From: Methylobacteriaceae bacterium
GTDB taxonomy: Bacteria > Pseudomonadota > Alphaproteobacteria > Rhizobiales > Beijerinckiaceae
DNA: 64,000 nt
NCBI GenBank assembly: GCA_020638195.1
Contig: JACKJC010000002.1
Location: 558,001-622,000 of the forward strand
Direction of reading: 5' to 3'
Both the position numbers and the translations under genes were made by a program. Under the pieces are notes generated by a model, which saw nothing but the letters and a program-made list of their open reading frames with translations, had not been told where the DNA came from and ran no database searches. This document shows positions 52,236 through 61,198 of the stretch, piece after piece. The first letter of the stretch is position 1, and the number at the start of each line of letters is the position of its first letter.

Positions 52236-54353
52236 TCACCGCCACATCTGCCGCATCTTCGCCGCCACATCCACGCGCACTTGCGGCGCGGCCTGCGCCT
52301 TGCCGGCCGGCGCATAGCGCGGCCAGCTCGTATGCTCGAACAGCGACAGCAGGTGCTTCGGGATGAAACGCGTGCGCGAGGCATAGACGTGCCGGTCGCC
52401 CTGTGCGGCCTGGCCGTGGGTGAAGAAGCGCTGCGGCGCGAGCACGTGCAGATCGTCCTTCGCGCGCGTCATCGCGACATAGAGCAGGCGGCGCTCTTCC
52501 TCCATCTCGGCCGACGAACCCGTGCCGAGATCGCTCGGAATGCAGCCGTCGACCGCGTTCAGCACGAAGACGTTCTTCCACTCCTGCCCCTTGGCAGAGT
52601 GGATGGTTGAGAGGATGAGATAATCCTCGTCGCGATGCGGCGGGCCCGCCTCGTCGCTGGTGGCGTCGGGCGGATCGAGCGTGAGTTCAGTGAGGAACTT
52701 TTCTCTGCTCGCATAACCGCCCGCGATCTGTTCGAGCTGCAGCAGATCGGCGCGGCGCGTGATCGCGTCCTCGTGCATGCGTTCGAGATGCGGCTCGTAC
52801 CAATTGCGCGCCAGCTCGATCTCGCCCGGCCAACCCGCTTGCCTTTCACGCAAGCTCGCGAGCGTCGCGACGAAACTCTTCCAGTCGTCTCCTGCGCGCG
52901 GCGGGGCAGGCGCGCGCGCCAGCGCGTCGAGCGGATCGGGCGCTTCGGCCATGCGGTCGAGCGCGCGTTGCGCTGACGTCGGGCCGACGCCGGGCACGAG
53001 CAGCATGAGGCGGAAACCGGCGACGCGGTCGCGCGGGTTTTCGGCGAAGCGCAGCAGCGCCAGCAGGTCTTTCACATGCGCGGAATCCAGAAACTTGAGC
53101 CCGCCGAATTTCACGAAGGGAATGTTGCGGCGGACGAGTTCGACCTCGAGCGGGCCGGAATGATGCGACGTGCGGAACAGGACCGCTTGGCTCTTCAGCG
53201 TCGCGCCGCATTCGCGCGCCTCCAGCACGCGCTCGACGATGTAGCGGGCCTGGTCGGCCTCGTCGCGCAGGATCACGAGCTTGGGGCGCGGGCCGGCGTC
53301 GCGGTCGGTCCACAGATCCTTGGCGTAGCGCTCCTTCGCTTCACCGATCACACCGTTGGCGGCGGACAGGATCGGACCACTGGAGCGGTAGTTGCGATCG
53401 AGCGTGACGATTTTCGCGGGCGGCGAAAAACTGTGCGGGAAGTCGAGGATGTTGCGCACTTCGGCGGCGCGAAACGAATAGATGGATTGCGCGTCGTCGC
53501 CGACGACGGCGAGGCCCTTGCCGTCGGGTTTGAGCGCCAGCAGGATCGAGGCCTGCAGGCGGTTGGTGTCCTGGTATTCATCGACCAGCACGTGATCGAA
53601 GCGCCCGCCCATGTCGGAGGCCAAGGCGGGCTCCTGTGCGGCCTGCGCCCAGTAGAGCAGCAGGTCGTCGTAATCGAGCACGTTCTGCTTCTGCTTGGCC
53701 TCGACATAGGCCGCGAAGAGATCGCGGAGTTGCTGCGCCCAGCCCGTCACCCACGGAAAATGCTGCGCCAGCGCGTCGTCGAGCGCGCATTGCGCATTCA
53801 CGCAGCGCGAGTAGACGGCGAGGCACGTGCCCTTCAGTGGAAAGCGCTTCTCGGTTTTGGAAAAACCGAGTTCGTGCCGCACGAGATTCATCAGGTCGGC
53901 TGAATCCTCGCGATCGTGGATGGTGAAGGCTGGATCGAGGCCGAGCTGGGCCGAATATTCGCGCAGCATGCGCGCGCCTATGCCGTGGAACGTGCCGGCC
54001 CAGTCGAGCCCGCCAGCGAGAATGCCCGCTTTCTCGCCGAGGGTTCGCGCGGCGATGGTCTCGACGCGGCGCGTCATCTCGTTCGCCGCGCGGCGCGAAA
54101 AGGTCATTAGCAGGATGCGGCGCGGATCGGCGCCATTGACGATGAGATGGGCGACACGGTGCGCCAGCGTGTTGGTCTTGCCGGAGCCCGCGCCCGCGAT
54201 CACCAGCAGCGGCGGGCCGGGCGCGGCCGCGCCCGCGACGACGCCATGCTCGACCGCGGCGCGCTGGCCGTCGTTGAGCGTGTCGAGATAGGCGGCGGGC
54301 AAATGAGCGTTCACGCGGGGCGTCCGAATCAGGGGGCGCCCCGAGGCAATCAC
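52236..54353 (-). CDS. UvrD/Rep-family ATP-dependent DNA helicase
   Basis: The 705-residue SF1 helicase has Walker A AGAGSGKTNTLAHR, QTN-like start DTLNDGQRAAVEHG, Walker B VDEYQDTNRLQ, motif III GDDAQSIYSFR and motif IV-VI elements such as RNYRSSGPIL. TIHSAKGQEWKNVFVLNAVDG and EERRLLYVAMTRAKDDLHVL complete the set. It unwinds DNA 3' to 5' using ATP. It is shorter at the C-terminus than UvrD and lacks the UvrD tail, so it is probably a second, UvrD-like enzyme rather than the main mismatch/excision repair helicase. Confidence 0.92.
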   Translation of the reverse strand: MIASGRPLIRTPRVNAHLPAAYLDTLNDGQRAAVEHGVVAGAAAPGPPLLVIAGAGSGKTNTLAHRVAHLIVNGADPRRILLMTFSRRAANEMTRRVETIAARTLGEKAGILAGGLDWAGTFHGIGARMLREYSAQLGLDPAFTIHDREDSADLMNLVRHELGFSKTEKRFPLKGTCLAVYSRCVNAQCALDDALAQHFPWVTGWAQQLRDLFAAYVEAKQKQNVLDYDDLLLYWAQAAQEPALASDMGGRFDHVLVDEYQDTNRLQASILLALKPDGKGLAVVGDDAQSIYSFRAAEVRNILDFPHSFSPPAKIVTLDRNYRSSGPILSAANGVIGEAKERYAKDLWTDRDAGPRPKLVILRDEADQARYIVERVLEARECGATLKSQAVLFRTSHHSGPLEVELVRRNIPFVKFGGLKFLDSAHVKDLLALLRFAENPRDRVAGFRLMLLVPGVGPTSAQRALDRMAEAPDPLDALARAPAPPRAGDDWKSFVATLASLRERQAGWPGEIELARNWYEPHLERMHEDAITRRADLLQLEQIAGGYASREKFLTELTLDPPDATSDEAGPPHRDEDYLILSTIHSAKGQEWKNVFVLNAVDGCIPSDLGTGSSAEMEEERRLLYVAMTRAKDDLHVLAPQRFFTHGQAAQGDRHVYASRTRFIPKHLLSLFEHTSWPRYAPAGKAQAAPQVRVDVAAKMRQMWR

Positions 54354-54384
54354 GTTTCATGCTTTGTTCGCAATCGAGACGGGA

Positions 54385-55983
54385 TCAGCGCGCTGGTTCG
54401 AACGCCTTCAGCAATCCGGCCTTCGCGAGATGCTCTTTCGCGGACAGGCCGTTTTCGACGAGGCGCACGGTCGCGCCATCGCTGACGAATTCGTAGATCA
54501 GCGCCGCGCAGGTCGTGCCGCGTTCGGACCGTCCGCCGACGGCCGTCTTGACGATCGCGGGCGCAGGGCGGTCGTGGAGCATGAAGAGGGTGGCGCGGTA
54601 GCGGCCGGCTTCGACCGCGAATTTTCCACGCAGGAAAGCGAGGGTCTTTTCGACCGCGCCGTCGGGCGGCTGTTTCAGAGACCAGCGCGCATTCGAGGGC
54701 GCGCCATTGTCGGCGATGCGCTCGAGCCGGGTGACCATGGCGACGCCGCCGCCTTCCGTCGAGAAGAAGGAGCGCTCGGCATAGCCGCCGCCCTCGAGCG
54801 CCGCGAGAATGAATTTCGTCGCCTCGCCATAGGCGCGCATGCCGGAGAAGCTCGACTCGGGAATGTCGTAGCGCGCGGAGGCGGGCGGCGGCTCCGCCGG
54901 AAAGAGTTCGGCGACGAGCGCTGTCGTCTCGTCGTGCGTCGTTTTGTCGTCTGTCGTCTTGGCGGCGACGCCTGGCTTCGTGGCAGCGGCGACGATGCGC
55001 GTTCTGTTGCCGCGCGCAATGCGGATGACACGCTCGCCATTGGCGTCGAGCGTGGATTTCGGCCGCCTGGCGGAGAATGCGGATTTGCGCTGATGCCTGT
55101 CGGCGGATTTCGAGGCGGCGGGCCTTGCGGAAGGACGCGTATTCGCGGCGCGCGGCGGCGCCTGGTCACGCATGGCCGTATCCTGTGCGGCTCGGGGCGT
55201 CCTGCCTCTTGCCGCCGCGCCGCTCTTTTCGCGCGCCGAACGTGGATGCAGGTGGCCGTCGAGCGCCGCGCGGGCTTCGGCGGCGTGGGCGCCGTCCGGA
55301 TGGCGTTGCAGATAGGCTTGCAGTGCGGCGACGCCGCCGGCCGCTGATGCGCGCCAGTCGGCCTCGGCGGCGTCGGTCTGCAATCGCGCCTCGGCGGCGG
55401 CCTTCATTTGCGCCTCGGCGGCGGCCGTTATTTGAGCCTCGGCGGCGGCCCTGCGCGCTTCGGCCAGCTTCTGTGCGGCGCGCTTCTCGGCGTCGATCCG
55501 CTCGTGCTCCGCCGCCGCTCTTCTCGCGACTTCCGCCTGCTGCTCGGCTTCGAGGCGATGACGCTCGGCCTCGCGTCGGTCGGCTTCCGCTTTCTGCGCT
55601 GCTTCCGCCTTCCGCGCCGCTTCTGCCCGCTGCGCTTCATCCGACTTTCGCGCTGCTTCCGCGCGCTCGGCTTCGGCACGCGCTTCCGCGGCCTTTCGCT
55701 CGGCGTTCGCGCGTTCCTCGGCGGCCTTTCTGTCCGTCGCGGCGCGCTCGGCCGCGATCCTTTCGGCATCGCGACGCTGGGCCTCCTGACGCTCGGCGTC
55801 CTCTCTCGCGTGGATGTCTGTCGACGGCGCCGTCGCGGGCAGGACGGCCTGTTTCGCCGGCGTTGTGACGAAGCGGCCGGACAGCGCGATGAGGGCCGTG
55901 ACGGCAATCGCGATCGCCAGCCCGATCAGCGCCGGCAAACCGCGCACAGGTCCTTTGCCCCCGCCTTCCATTCCATGCCCCAC
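54385..55983 (-). CDS. Membrane-anchored TolA-like coiled-coil protein with C-terminal unknown domain
   Basis: The 532-residue protein begins with one transmembrane helix (LPALIGLAIAIAVTALIALS). A long Ala/Glu/Arg/Lys-rich coiled coil follows (residues about 60-215), including three 9-residue near-repeats (AAAEAQITA, AAAEAQMKA, AAAEARLQT). Next is a low-complexity Ala/Arg/Pro-rich linker, then a soluble C-terminal domain of about 170 residues with a Cys in RGTTCAALIYEFVSDGATVR. The layout recalls TolA, but no TolQ/TolR/Pal genes are near. It likely spans the periplasm. Family unknown. Confidence 0.7.
   Translation of the reverse strand: MGHGMEGGGKGPVRGLPALIGLAIAIAVTALIALSGRFVTTPAKQAVLPATAPSTDIHAREDAERQEAQRRDAERIAAERAATDRKAAEERANAERKAAEARAEAERAEAARKSDEAQRAEAARKAEAAQKAEADRREAERHRLEAEQQAEVARRAAAEHERIDAEKRAAQKLAEARRAAAEAQITAAAEAQMKAAAEARLQTDAAEADWRASAAGGVAALQAYLQRHPDGAHAAEARAALDGHLHPRSAREKSGAAARGRTPRAAQDTAMRDQAPPRAANTRPSARPAASKSADRHQRKSAFSARRPKSTLDANGERVIRIARGNRTRIVAAATKPGVAAKTTDDKTTHDETTALVAELFPAEPPPASARYDIPESSFSGMRAYGEATKFILAALEGGGYAERSFFSTEGGGVAMVTRLERIADNGAPSNARWSLKQPPDGAVEKTLAFLRGKFAVEAGRYRATLFMLHDRPAPAIVKTAVGGRSERGTTCAALIYEFVSDGATVRLVENGLSAKEHLAKAGLLKAFEPAR
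55386..55452 (-). repeat. In-gene 27-base tandem repeat (coiled-coil)
   Basis: Two to three near-identical 27-base units encode AEAQ-type nonapeptides in the coiled-coil part of the TolA-like protein. The units differ by a few bases. They belong to the coding sequence and could vary in number by slippage. Confidence 0.7.
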
Positions 55984-56047
55984 AACGTCAGCAAGCTGAG
56001 ACTACAGGGGCTTCGGGCGCGCCGACAAGGCGCGGGCGGCAGGAGGG

Positions 56048-56635
56048 TTACTTGCGGCCGACGAAGCGCGGATCGGCGCCGACCAGCCACGACATCCAGC
56101 GCGCGATTTCCATGAAGCGCCGGCCCTGCGCGGTCAGCTTCCAGCCGCCGCCTTCGGCGGGCTCCAGATTGCCGGAAATCTGCTGCTCCTTCACGCGCCG
56201 GTTCATCTGGTCCCAGGCGACGACATAGGTCTTCACGAAGCGCTCGCGCACCTCGTCGATCGTCAGCGGTTTTCCCGCGCTTTCGAATTGCGAGAGCATG
56301 AAGACCGAGATCGAGCGGTCGACGGTGACGGGCCCGAGCACGAAGATCGAGCCGAGCAATGAGACGGCGACGATGGCGCCGCCGAGCGAATCGTCGGCGC
56401 GCAGGGGCAGGGCGCGCGCGAGCTTCGGCAGGATGAGCGCGAAGAGGACGAAAAGAAGGATCGCGGTGGCGGCCAGCGCGACAAGGCCGCGATAGAAGAG
56501 CACGCCCGGCCCGAGCAACGTGTTGACGCGCATGAGGGCCGCGAAGAGCGCGCCGCCGACGAGCGTGGCGAGTCCATAGAAGACAAGAACCGCGACGATG
56601 CGCCCGGCGGTCAATCTGTCGCTTGCATCCTTCAT
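56048..56635 (-). CDS. Four-helix membrane protein with soluble C-terminal domain, unknown
   Basis: The protein (195 residues from ATG 56635) has three or four hydrophobic helices in the first 120 residues: IVAVLVFYGLATLVGGALFA, GLVALAATAILLFVLFALIL and AIVAVSLLGSIFVLGPVTV. A soluble C-terminal part (EPAEGGGWKLTAQGRRFMEI) resembles winged-helix transcription-factor tails. No family is recognised. The ATG is preferred over a TTG at 56674. It follows the large membrane protein gene with about 65 bases between, and both point leftwards, so they may form an operon. Confidence 0.55.
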   Translation of the reverse strand: MKDASDRLTAGRIVAVLVFYGLATLVGGALFAALMRVNTLLGPGVLFYRGLVALAATAILLFVLFALILPKLARALPLRADDSLGGAIVAVSLLGSIFVLGPVTVDRSISVFMLSQFESAGKPLTIDEVRERFVKTYVVAWDQMNRRVKEQQISGNLEPAEGGGWKLTAQGRRFMEIARWMSWLVGADPRFVGRK

Positions 56636-56699
56636 GGCGGCGTCCGGTTTCGATCCGCCCTGTCTAGCGTGCAAGGGTCGATTCGTCGCGCGCCGCCCT

Positions 56700-58685
56700 T
56701 CAGCGCTTCAGCAGGTAGACCCGTGCGAAATCGTTGCGGAAGTCGGGCGATATCTCTTGCGGCCAGGCGCCGGGCGCGGCGAAGACGGGGTCGCGATCGG
56801 CGAGCACGATGGCCGCCATATCGTAGCGGGCGGCTATGGCGCGCATCTCCTCCGGCGTGAGCGTGGGATCGGCGAAGATCGGGCCGATTGCGGCGAGCCG
56901 CTTGTCGATTTCGGCGCGCGGCGCGCCGAACAGAATGCTGTTGTGTCGGTCGGAGATCGCCGTGGGAAAGCGGCCATAGAGGCCGTAGTCGAAGGCGCGG
57001 GTGCGGTCCGGATTTTCCTGTACGACCGCGATTTTCGGCAGGCGCTCGTCGAGCCAGTTCCAGGCGGCGATTCGTTCGGCCAGATGTGTTGGCTGGCCGA
57101 ATGGCAGGAACGGATTGATGCGGATCTGCACGGCGGCGTCCACGATGGCGAGATAGCCGAGGCCGATGCACGCGAAGGCCGCGCCGCGCAGGCCGGGCGC
57201 CTCGAACAGCGCCGCGCGAAACGCGGCGAGCGTCCAGACGAGGCTCGCGGCCTGCGCGAACAGCATCACGCGCCAGCCGAGGTCGTTGTCGATAATGGCC
57301 GAGCGCAGGAATGTGCCGATCAGGAACGAGGCCGCCGTCGCGAGAACCAGCACGAAGCCGAGATCGGTTTTCATGCCCGCGCGGCCCGCCCTTCTCCAGA
57401 ACAGAAACGAGCCGAGCCCGAAAATGCCGAACTCGATGACATAGCCGACGGGAACCAGCGCGGCGCGCAAGGCCTCGCGCGAAAATCCCGGGGCTGCGAA
57501 AATGTCCGATAGCGGGAACGGGCGGAGGCCGAAGACGATCGGCGAGGCCTCGCCGCCGACGCGCGCGAACAGGGTGGAGATCCAGGGGGCGGCGAGCGCC
57601 AGCGCGAGGAGGCCGGCCACGTTGGCCGCCCATGCGTCGGACCAGCGACGTTTCGCGAGCAGCGCGCCGACCCACAACGCGGCCGCGAGCGCGCCGCCCA
57701 TCGCGACGTAGACGGACAGGCCCGCCATCGAGGCGAAGGCGAGGCCCGCGAGGATGATCCGGCGCCAGCCGAAGGCGTCCGGGTCGTCGTCGGCGGCGCG
57801 GGTGAGCGCCATCAGGCCGACGAAAGCCGCGCACAGGCCCGCCACATGATGGGGCGCCCAGAGCGCGCTGCCGAACCAGGAGGTGACCTGGTCGTTCCAT
57901 TCCTCGGGCGTCAGCCGCCAGTCGCCGCGCATCAAATTCAGCGCGAGGGAGGGGACAATGTCGAGACCGGTGGTCGCCAGCAGCGCCAGCAGTAACCAGA
58001 CCGCGCGGCGAGCGCCTTTTTGGACGCCGGCCGCCTGGTCGGCGCCGGAACCGATCCAGAGCCCCCAGCCGAGCGCGGCCAGCGCCGGCCCGGCCAGAAT
58101 CGCGCCGGCGAAGGCCGCATGACGCGCGGCGACGCCGAGCGGCTTCAGCAACGTGGCGTCCACGGCTGTCAGCAGGTAGAAGAAGTAGTAATAGGCGGCG
58201 TGGTCGCCCGGCGTATAAACCGTTGGATTAAAAGGCGGAGTCCCCGCTGCGACGATTGCCCAGGTCGCGGTCGCATGTTTGACGTAGTCGACGATAAGGA
58301 GCGAATGTCTGAGGCCGTCGCGGGTCGGGAGATCGACGATCAGGAAAACGATCAGCAGGGCCCAGCCGAGAAGAAGGCCCGCTGTCGCGGCGAGGCCGGG
58401 GCCGTGAGCCAGCGAGCGCAGCAAACCTGGCGCGCCGAGCGCTGCGACGGCGAGAACGCCGCCGACCATCGGCCAGACGCCCGCGCGGCCGGCGAGATCG
58501 AGCAGGACGGGCAGGCAAGCGAGGCCGCAGAGGAGCGACAGGCCGAGGCGCTCGACGCCCCTTGCGCCGCGAAAGCCCGGCATGGCCAGCGTCGCGGCAA
58601 GAAAGCCGCCGGCCGAGACGACCAGAAGCGCGAGGACGAGAGTGGCGAGGAGCGTCGCGGCGAGCTCCCCGAACAGGAATGGCAT
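56700..58685 (-). CDS. Large multi-pass membrane protein, possibly a glycosyltransferase-like (GT-C) protein
   Basis: The 661-residue protein has about 13 hydrophobic helices and a soluble C-terminal region of about 130 residues (NWLDERLPKIAVVQENPDRT). Between the first helices is YTPGDHAAYYYFFYLL, an acidic-aromatic loop, and later WRLTPEEWNDQVTSWFGSAL and GAPRAEIDKRLAAIGPIFAD. The design (many helices plus C-terminal soluble domain) is that of GT-C glycosyltransferases and of DUF2298-like proteins, but a catalytic Asp pair cannot be assigned by eye. It is divergent from secE. Confidence 0.6.
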   Translation of the reverse strand: MPFLFGELAATLLATLVLALLVVSAGGFLAATLAMPGFRGARGVERLGLSLLCGLACLPVLLDLAGRAGVWPMVGGVLAVAALGAPGLLRSLAHGPGLAATAGLLLGWALLIVFLIVDLPTRDGLRHSLLIVDYVKHATATWAIVAAGTPPFNPTVYTPGDHAAYYYFFYLLTAVDATLLKPLGVAARHAAFAGAILAGPALAALGWGLWIGSGADQAAGVQKGARRAVWLLLALLATTGLDIVPSLALNLMRGDWRLTPEEWNDQVTSWFGSALWAPHHVAGLCAAFVGLMALTRAADDDPDAFGWRRIILAGLAFASMAGLSVYVAMGGALAAALWVGALLAKRRWSDAWAANVAGLLALALAAPWISTLFARVGGEASPIVFGLRPFPLSDIFAAPGFSREALRAALVPVGYVIEFGIFGLGSFLFWRRAGRAGMKTDLGFVLVLATAASFLIGTFLRSAIIDNDLGWRVMLFAQAASLVWTLAAFRAALFEAPGLRGAAFACIGLGYLAIVDAAVQIRINPFLPFGQPTHLAERIAAWNWLDERLPKIAVVQENPDRTRAFDYGLYGRFPTAISDRHNSILFGAPRAEIDKRLAAIGPIFADPTLTPEEMRAIAARYDMAAIVLADRDPVFAAPGAWPQEISPDFRNDFARVYLLKR

Positions 58686-58923
58686 GCGCGGGCTTCCGTC
58701 CGGGAACAGTCGCAGGAGTTTCGGATTCGGCCCATGGGGTCAAGCGCGGCGCGGATCTTTCCAGGCGCGGATTCTTCTTGGCGCGGGCGCGCGGATCGGC
58801 TAAGAGGGCTCGTGGCGCGCGACCTCCGGTCCCGCGCCGCGATTGTTTTGCGGCGTCGTCATCGGGATGTCTGGCTGGGCCAGCGACCGGAAAAACGGCG
58901 CCCGAACTCGGTATGAGACGCTT

Positions 58924-59115
58924 ATGGCCAATCCGTTTCAGTTCCTGCAGGACGTGCGCTCGGAAGGCGCGAAGATCACGTGGCCGTCGCGCCGCGAGAC
59001 CCTGATCACGACGGGGCTCGTGCTGGCGATGGTCTTCGTCGCGTCGCTGTTCTTCGTCACCGTCGACCAGACGCTGCGCCTGATCGTCGGCTTCCTGCTC
59101 AGCTTCGGCCGCTGA
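58924..59115 (+). CDS. secE: Preprotein translocase subunit SecE
   Basis: The 63-residue, single-helix protein is a minimal SecE. NPFQFLQDVRSEGAKITWPS precedes the family-conserved RRETLITTG, and one transmembrane helix (LVLAMVFVASLFFVTVDQTL) follows. SecE stabilises the SecY channel. The start at 58924 has GAGAC at a suitable distance. It is followed 20 bases later by nusG, as in nearly all bacteria. Confidence 0.95.
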   Translation: MANPFQFLQDVRSEGAKITWPSRRETLITTGLVLAMVFVASLFFVTVDQTLRLIVGFLLSFGR

Positions 59116-59135
59116 CCGGCCCAACAGGATTCAAC

Positions 59136-59666
59136 ATGACGACCCGCTGGTACATCGTCCACGCCTATTCCAATTTCGAGAAGAAGGTCGCCGAATCCAT
59201 CCGCGAACAGGCCGCCCAGCGCGGGCTCGCCGACAAATTCGAGGAAGTTCTGGTCCCGACCGAGCAGGTGATCGAGGTCCGCCGCGGCCGCAAGATCAAT
59301 TCAGAGCGCAAGTTCTTCCCCGGCTACGTGCTGGTGAAGTGCGACCTGACCGATCAGGTCTACCATCTCATCAAGAACACGCCGAAGGTCACGGGCTTTC
59401 TGGGCGCCGACAACAAGCCGATGCCGATTTCCGAGGCCGAGGCCGACCGGATCAAGGGGCAGGTGGCCGAGGGCGTCGAGCGTCCGAAGGCGTCGATCTC
59501 CTTCGAGATCGGAGAAACCGTGCGCGTCGCCGACGGGCCGTTCGCGTCGTTCAACGGCAAGGTCGAGGAAGTCGACGAGGGCCGCTCGCGCCTCAAGGTC
59601 GCCGTGTCGATCTTCGGCCGCGAAACGCCGGTCGAACTGGAATTCGGACAGGTCGAGAAGGTCTGA
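59136..59666 (+). CDS. nusG: Transcription antitermination factor NusG
   Basis: The 176-residue protein has the NGN domain (RWYIVHAYSNFEKKVAESIR, FFPGYVLVKCDLTDQVYHLI) and the KOW domain (ISFEIGETVRVADGPFASFN, FGRETPVELEFGQVEKV). NusG links RNA polymerase to Rho and to the ribosome. Start 59136 is fixed by the conserved N-terminus. It is downstream of secE. After it comes a hairpin region and a rhodanese gene rather than rplK. Confidence 0.96.
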   Translation: MTTRWYIVHAYSNFEKKVAESIREQAAQRGLADKFEEVLVPTEQVIEVRRGRKINSERKFFPGYVLVKCDLTDQVYHLIKNTPKVTGFLGADNKPMPISEAEADRIKGQVAEGVERPKASISFEIGETVRVADGPFASFNGKVEEVDEGRSRLKVAVSIFGRETPVELEFGQVEKV

Positions 59667-59685
59667 GGGCGATCCGTCTCCGAGA

Positions 59686-59710
59686 GCGGGAGAGAAAAAT
59701 TCTCTCCCGC
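59686..59710 (+). terminator. Hairpin after nusG
   Basis: GCGGGAGAG with loop AAAAATT pairs with CTCTCCCGC, 20 bases after the nusG stop. The loop is A/T-rich, but no T-tract follows. Downstream, a further GAGAAATTTCTC palindrome occurs. They may reduce read-through toward the rhodanese gene. Confidence 0.5.
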
Positions 59711-59882
59711 GTCATCGCGACGGCGAGAAATTTCTCTTTCGCGAAACTACTTCAATACTGATTTTCTTATTTTTTCCGGCCTATTGCGTCCGCGATCGGC
59801 TTGCCTCATCTCGTTCCCATCAAGCGTCGTCTGCGCCTTTGAAGGGCAAGCAAGCGGCGGCTCATCGAGGCGGAGCGGGATC

Positions 59883-60338
59883 ATGGCGAAGCGCGAAATT
59901 CTCAGCGTCGAGGATCTGATCGACGAGGCCGAGGATGCGATCGAGACGATCTCGGTCAAGCAGGCGCTGGCGCTGCACGGCGACGCCGATGTCGCCTTCA
60001 TCGACCTGCGCGACACGCGCGAGCTCGATCGCGAGGGCCGCATTCCCGGCGCGATCCATATTCCGCGCGGCATGATGGAATTCCGCATCGATCCGCGCAG
60101 CGCCTCGCACCACGAGGTCTTCTCGTCGGACAAGCGTTTCGTGTTCTTCTGCGCCGGCGGCGTGCGCTCGGCGCTGGCCGCCCATACCGCCCAGAAAATG
60201 GGCCTCGAGCCGGTCTGCCACGTGGCGGGCGGCTATGGCGCCTGGAAACGCGCCGGCGGCCCGGTGGACCTGCCCGAGCAGGCGCCCGGCGAATATGACG
60301 CCGCGCCGCGCAAGGTTATGGCTGCCGCGGCTGGCTAG
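59883..60338 (+). CDS. Rhodanese-like domain protein
   Basis: The 151-residue protein has a rhodanese domain with FIDLRDTRELDREGRIPGAI (conserved start of the domain), IPRGMMEFRIDP, and the active-site loop FFCAGGVRSALAAHTAQKMG (Cys at the loop start). It transfers sulphur from a persulphide donor. It lies between nusG and rplK, an unusual place; it is transcribed rightwards. Partner and acceptor unknown. Confidence 0.87.
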   Translation: MAKREILSVEDLIDEAEDAIETISVKQALALHGDADVAFIDLRDTRELDREGRIPGAIHIPRGMMEFRIDPRSASHHEVFSSDKRFVFFCAGGVRSALAAHTAQKMGLEPVCHVAGGYGAWKRAGGPVDLPEQAPGEYDAAPRKVMAAAAG

Positions 60339-60349
60339 TCGCGTGTGAT

Positions 60350-60691
60350 CTAGCCGACGAACCGGCGGACACTGTCGACGACCTGCGCCAATGGTCGGGC
60401 GTCGAGCGTTCCGGCTTTGCGGATGATCCGCGCCGGCTCCAGGCAGGCGATCTTGATCGGCCGAACCAGCGACGGCGCGGTCAGGCCGGCAAGCGAGAGG
60501 TTTTCGATTTTCACATCGTGAAGCGCGGCGCGATGCGTCGCGCTGGTGATCATAACGACCCAGACGAAGCCCTCGGCTCCGACGTCATCATTCGAGACGA
60601 CGAGCGCTGGCCGTCGCTTTTCCGCAAACCTGTCGGAGTAAGGGAAGGGCACGACCACCACGTCCCCCGGTGCGAAGTCAGAGGTCGCCAT
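60350..60691 (-). CDS. MazF/PemK-family toxin (mRNA interferase)
   Basis: The 112-residue protein (start 60691) belongs to the PemK/MazF-like family: PGDVVVVPFPYSDRFAEKRR, PALVVSNDDVGAEGFVWVVM, and LVRPIKIACLEPARI. Toxins of this family cut mRNA at short sequences. Its start overlaps the antitoxin stop by 14 bases, and the pair has the same orientation with antitoxin first, the usual toxin-antitoxin order. It is the reverse of the direction of the flanking translation genes. Confidence 0.85.
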   Translation of the reverse strand: MATSDFAPGDVVVVPFPYSDRFAEKRRPALVVSNDDVGAEGFVWVVMITSATHRAALHDVKIENLSLAGLTAPSLVRPIKIACLEPARIIRKAGTLDARPLAQVVDSVRRFVG

Positions 60692-60908
60692 AGGCCTCGT
60701 CGTCGGCTTCGCTTGACCATTCCGCGAACGCCGCGAACGGGTCGTCCTCCGCACGCGCCTCGTCCTTCTCGATCCGGACGCCCTGATCATCCATCACGTA
60801 GCGTAGCCGATCGCCCGGCCGGATATGCAGCTTCTCCCGCACCTCCCTCGGAAGCACAGTCTGGCTCTTCACCGAGACTTTCGAATAGAGAGCTTTCGCC
60901 CGGGCCAC
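60678..60908 (-). CDS. AbrB/MazE-type antitoxin
   Basis: The 76-residue protein has a SpoVT/AbrB swapped-hairpin DNA-binding domain (VSVKSQTVLPREVREKLHI, RPGDRLRYVMDDQG) and an acidic C-terminal toxin-binding tail (EARAEDDPFAAFAEW). It starts with GTG 60908 behind GTAAGGAG. It overlaps the toxin gene by 14 bases. Autoregulation of the module is typical for the family. Confidence 0.83.
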   Translation of the reverse strand: MARAKALYSKVSVKSQTVLPREVREKLHIRPGDRLRYVMDDQGVRIEKDEARAEDDPFAAFAEWSSEADDEAYGDL

Positions 60909-60938
60909 GCTGGGCTCCTTACTTGCTTACGCATTACA

Positions 60939-60967
60939 ATCTTACCGTTTGCACGGATGTACCGCAA
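60939..60967 (-). promoter_or_regulatory. Likely promoter of the toxin-antitoxin genes
   Basis: On the minus strand TTGCGG (60967-60962) and TAAGAT (60944-60939) are 17 bases apart. They lie just upstream of the antitoxin GTG at 60908. CTTACGCA and TGCGTAAG form an inverted pair (60926-60933 and 60974-60981) flanking this promoter, which suits an AbrB-type operator. This is inference from sequence only. Confidence 0.45.
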
Positions 60968-60996
60968 GGTTGCTGCGTAAGGGTTCGGTTTCCCGA

Positions 60997-61024
60997 TTGC
61001 GTTTCGCGTCCGATTCGGTATAAG
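60997..61024 (+). promoter_or_regulatory. Likely promoter of rplK-rplA-rplJ-rplL
   Basis: TTGCGT (60997-61002) and TATAAG (61019-61024) are separated by 16 bases, a good match to the sigma-70-type consensus. It lies 175 bases upstream of rplK, leaving a long untranslated leader. This divergent layout would separate the toxin-antitoxin promoter from the ribosomal operon. Confidence 0.5.
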
Positions 61025-61198
61025 CGCGCCAGCCGTCGGTCCTTCCGGCGGCGATTTCGTTCGCCCCGTGCTGAACGAAACCACCGTGGGAGACATGCCC
61101 GGTCGCCATCCGGGAGGCCATGTCCGACCACGAACTGCAACCGATGGCGGGCTTCGACCTCTGGTCGGCGCCTGTCGTCATTCGTTGGAGAAACAACG

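Noticed and set aside
55386..55452. Repeated 27-base units considered as a CRISPR-like array
   Set aside because: Units are contiguous with no spacers, in frame with coding sequence, and encode a coiled coil.
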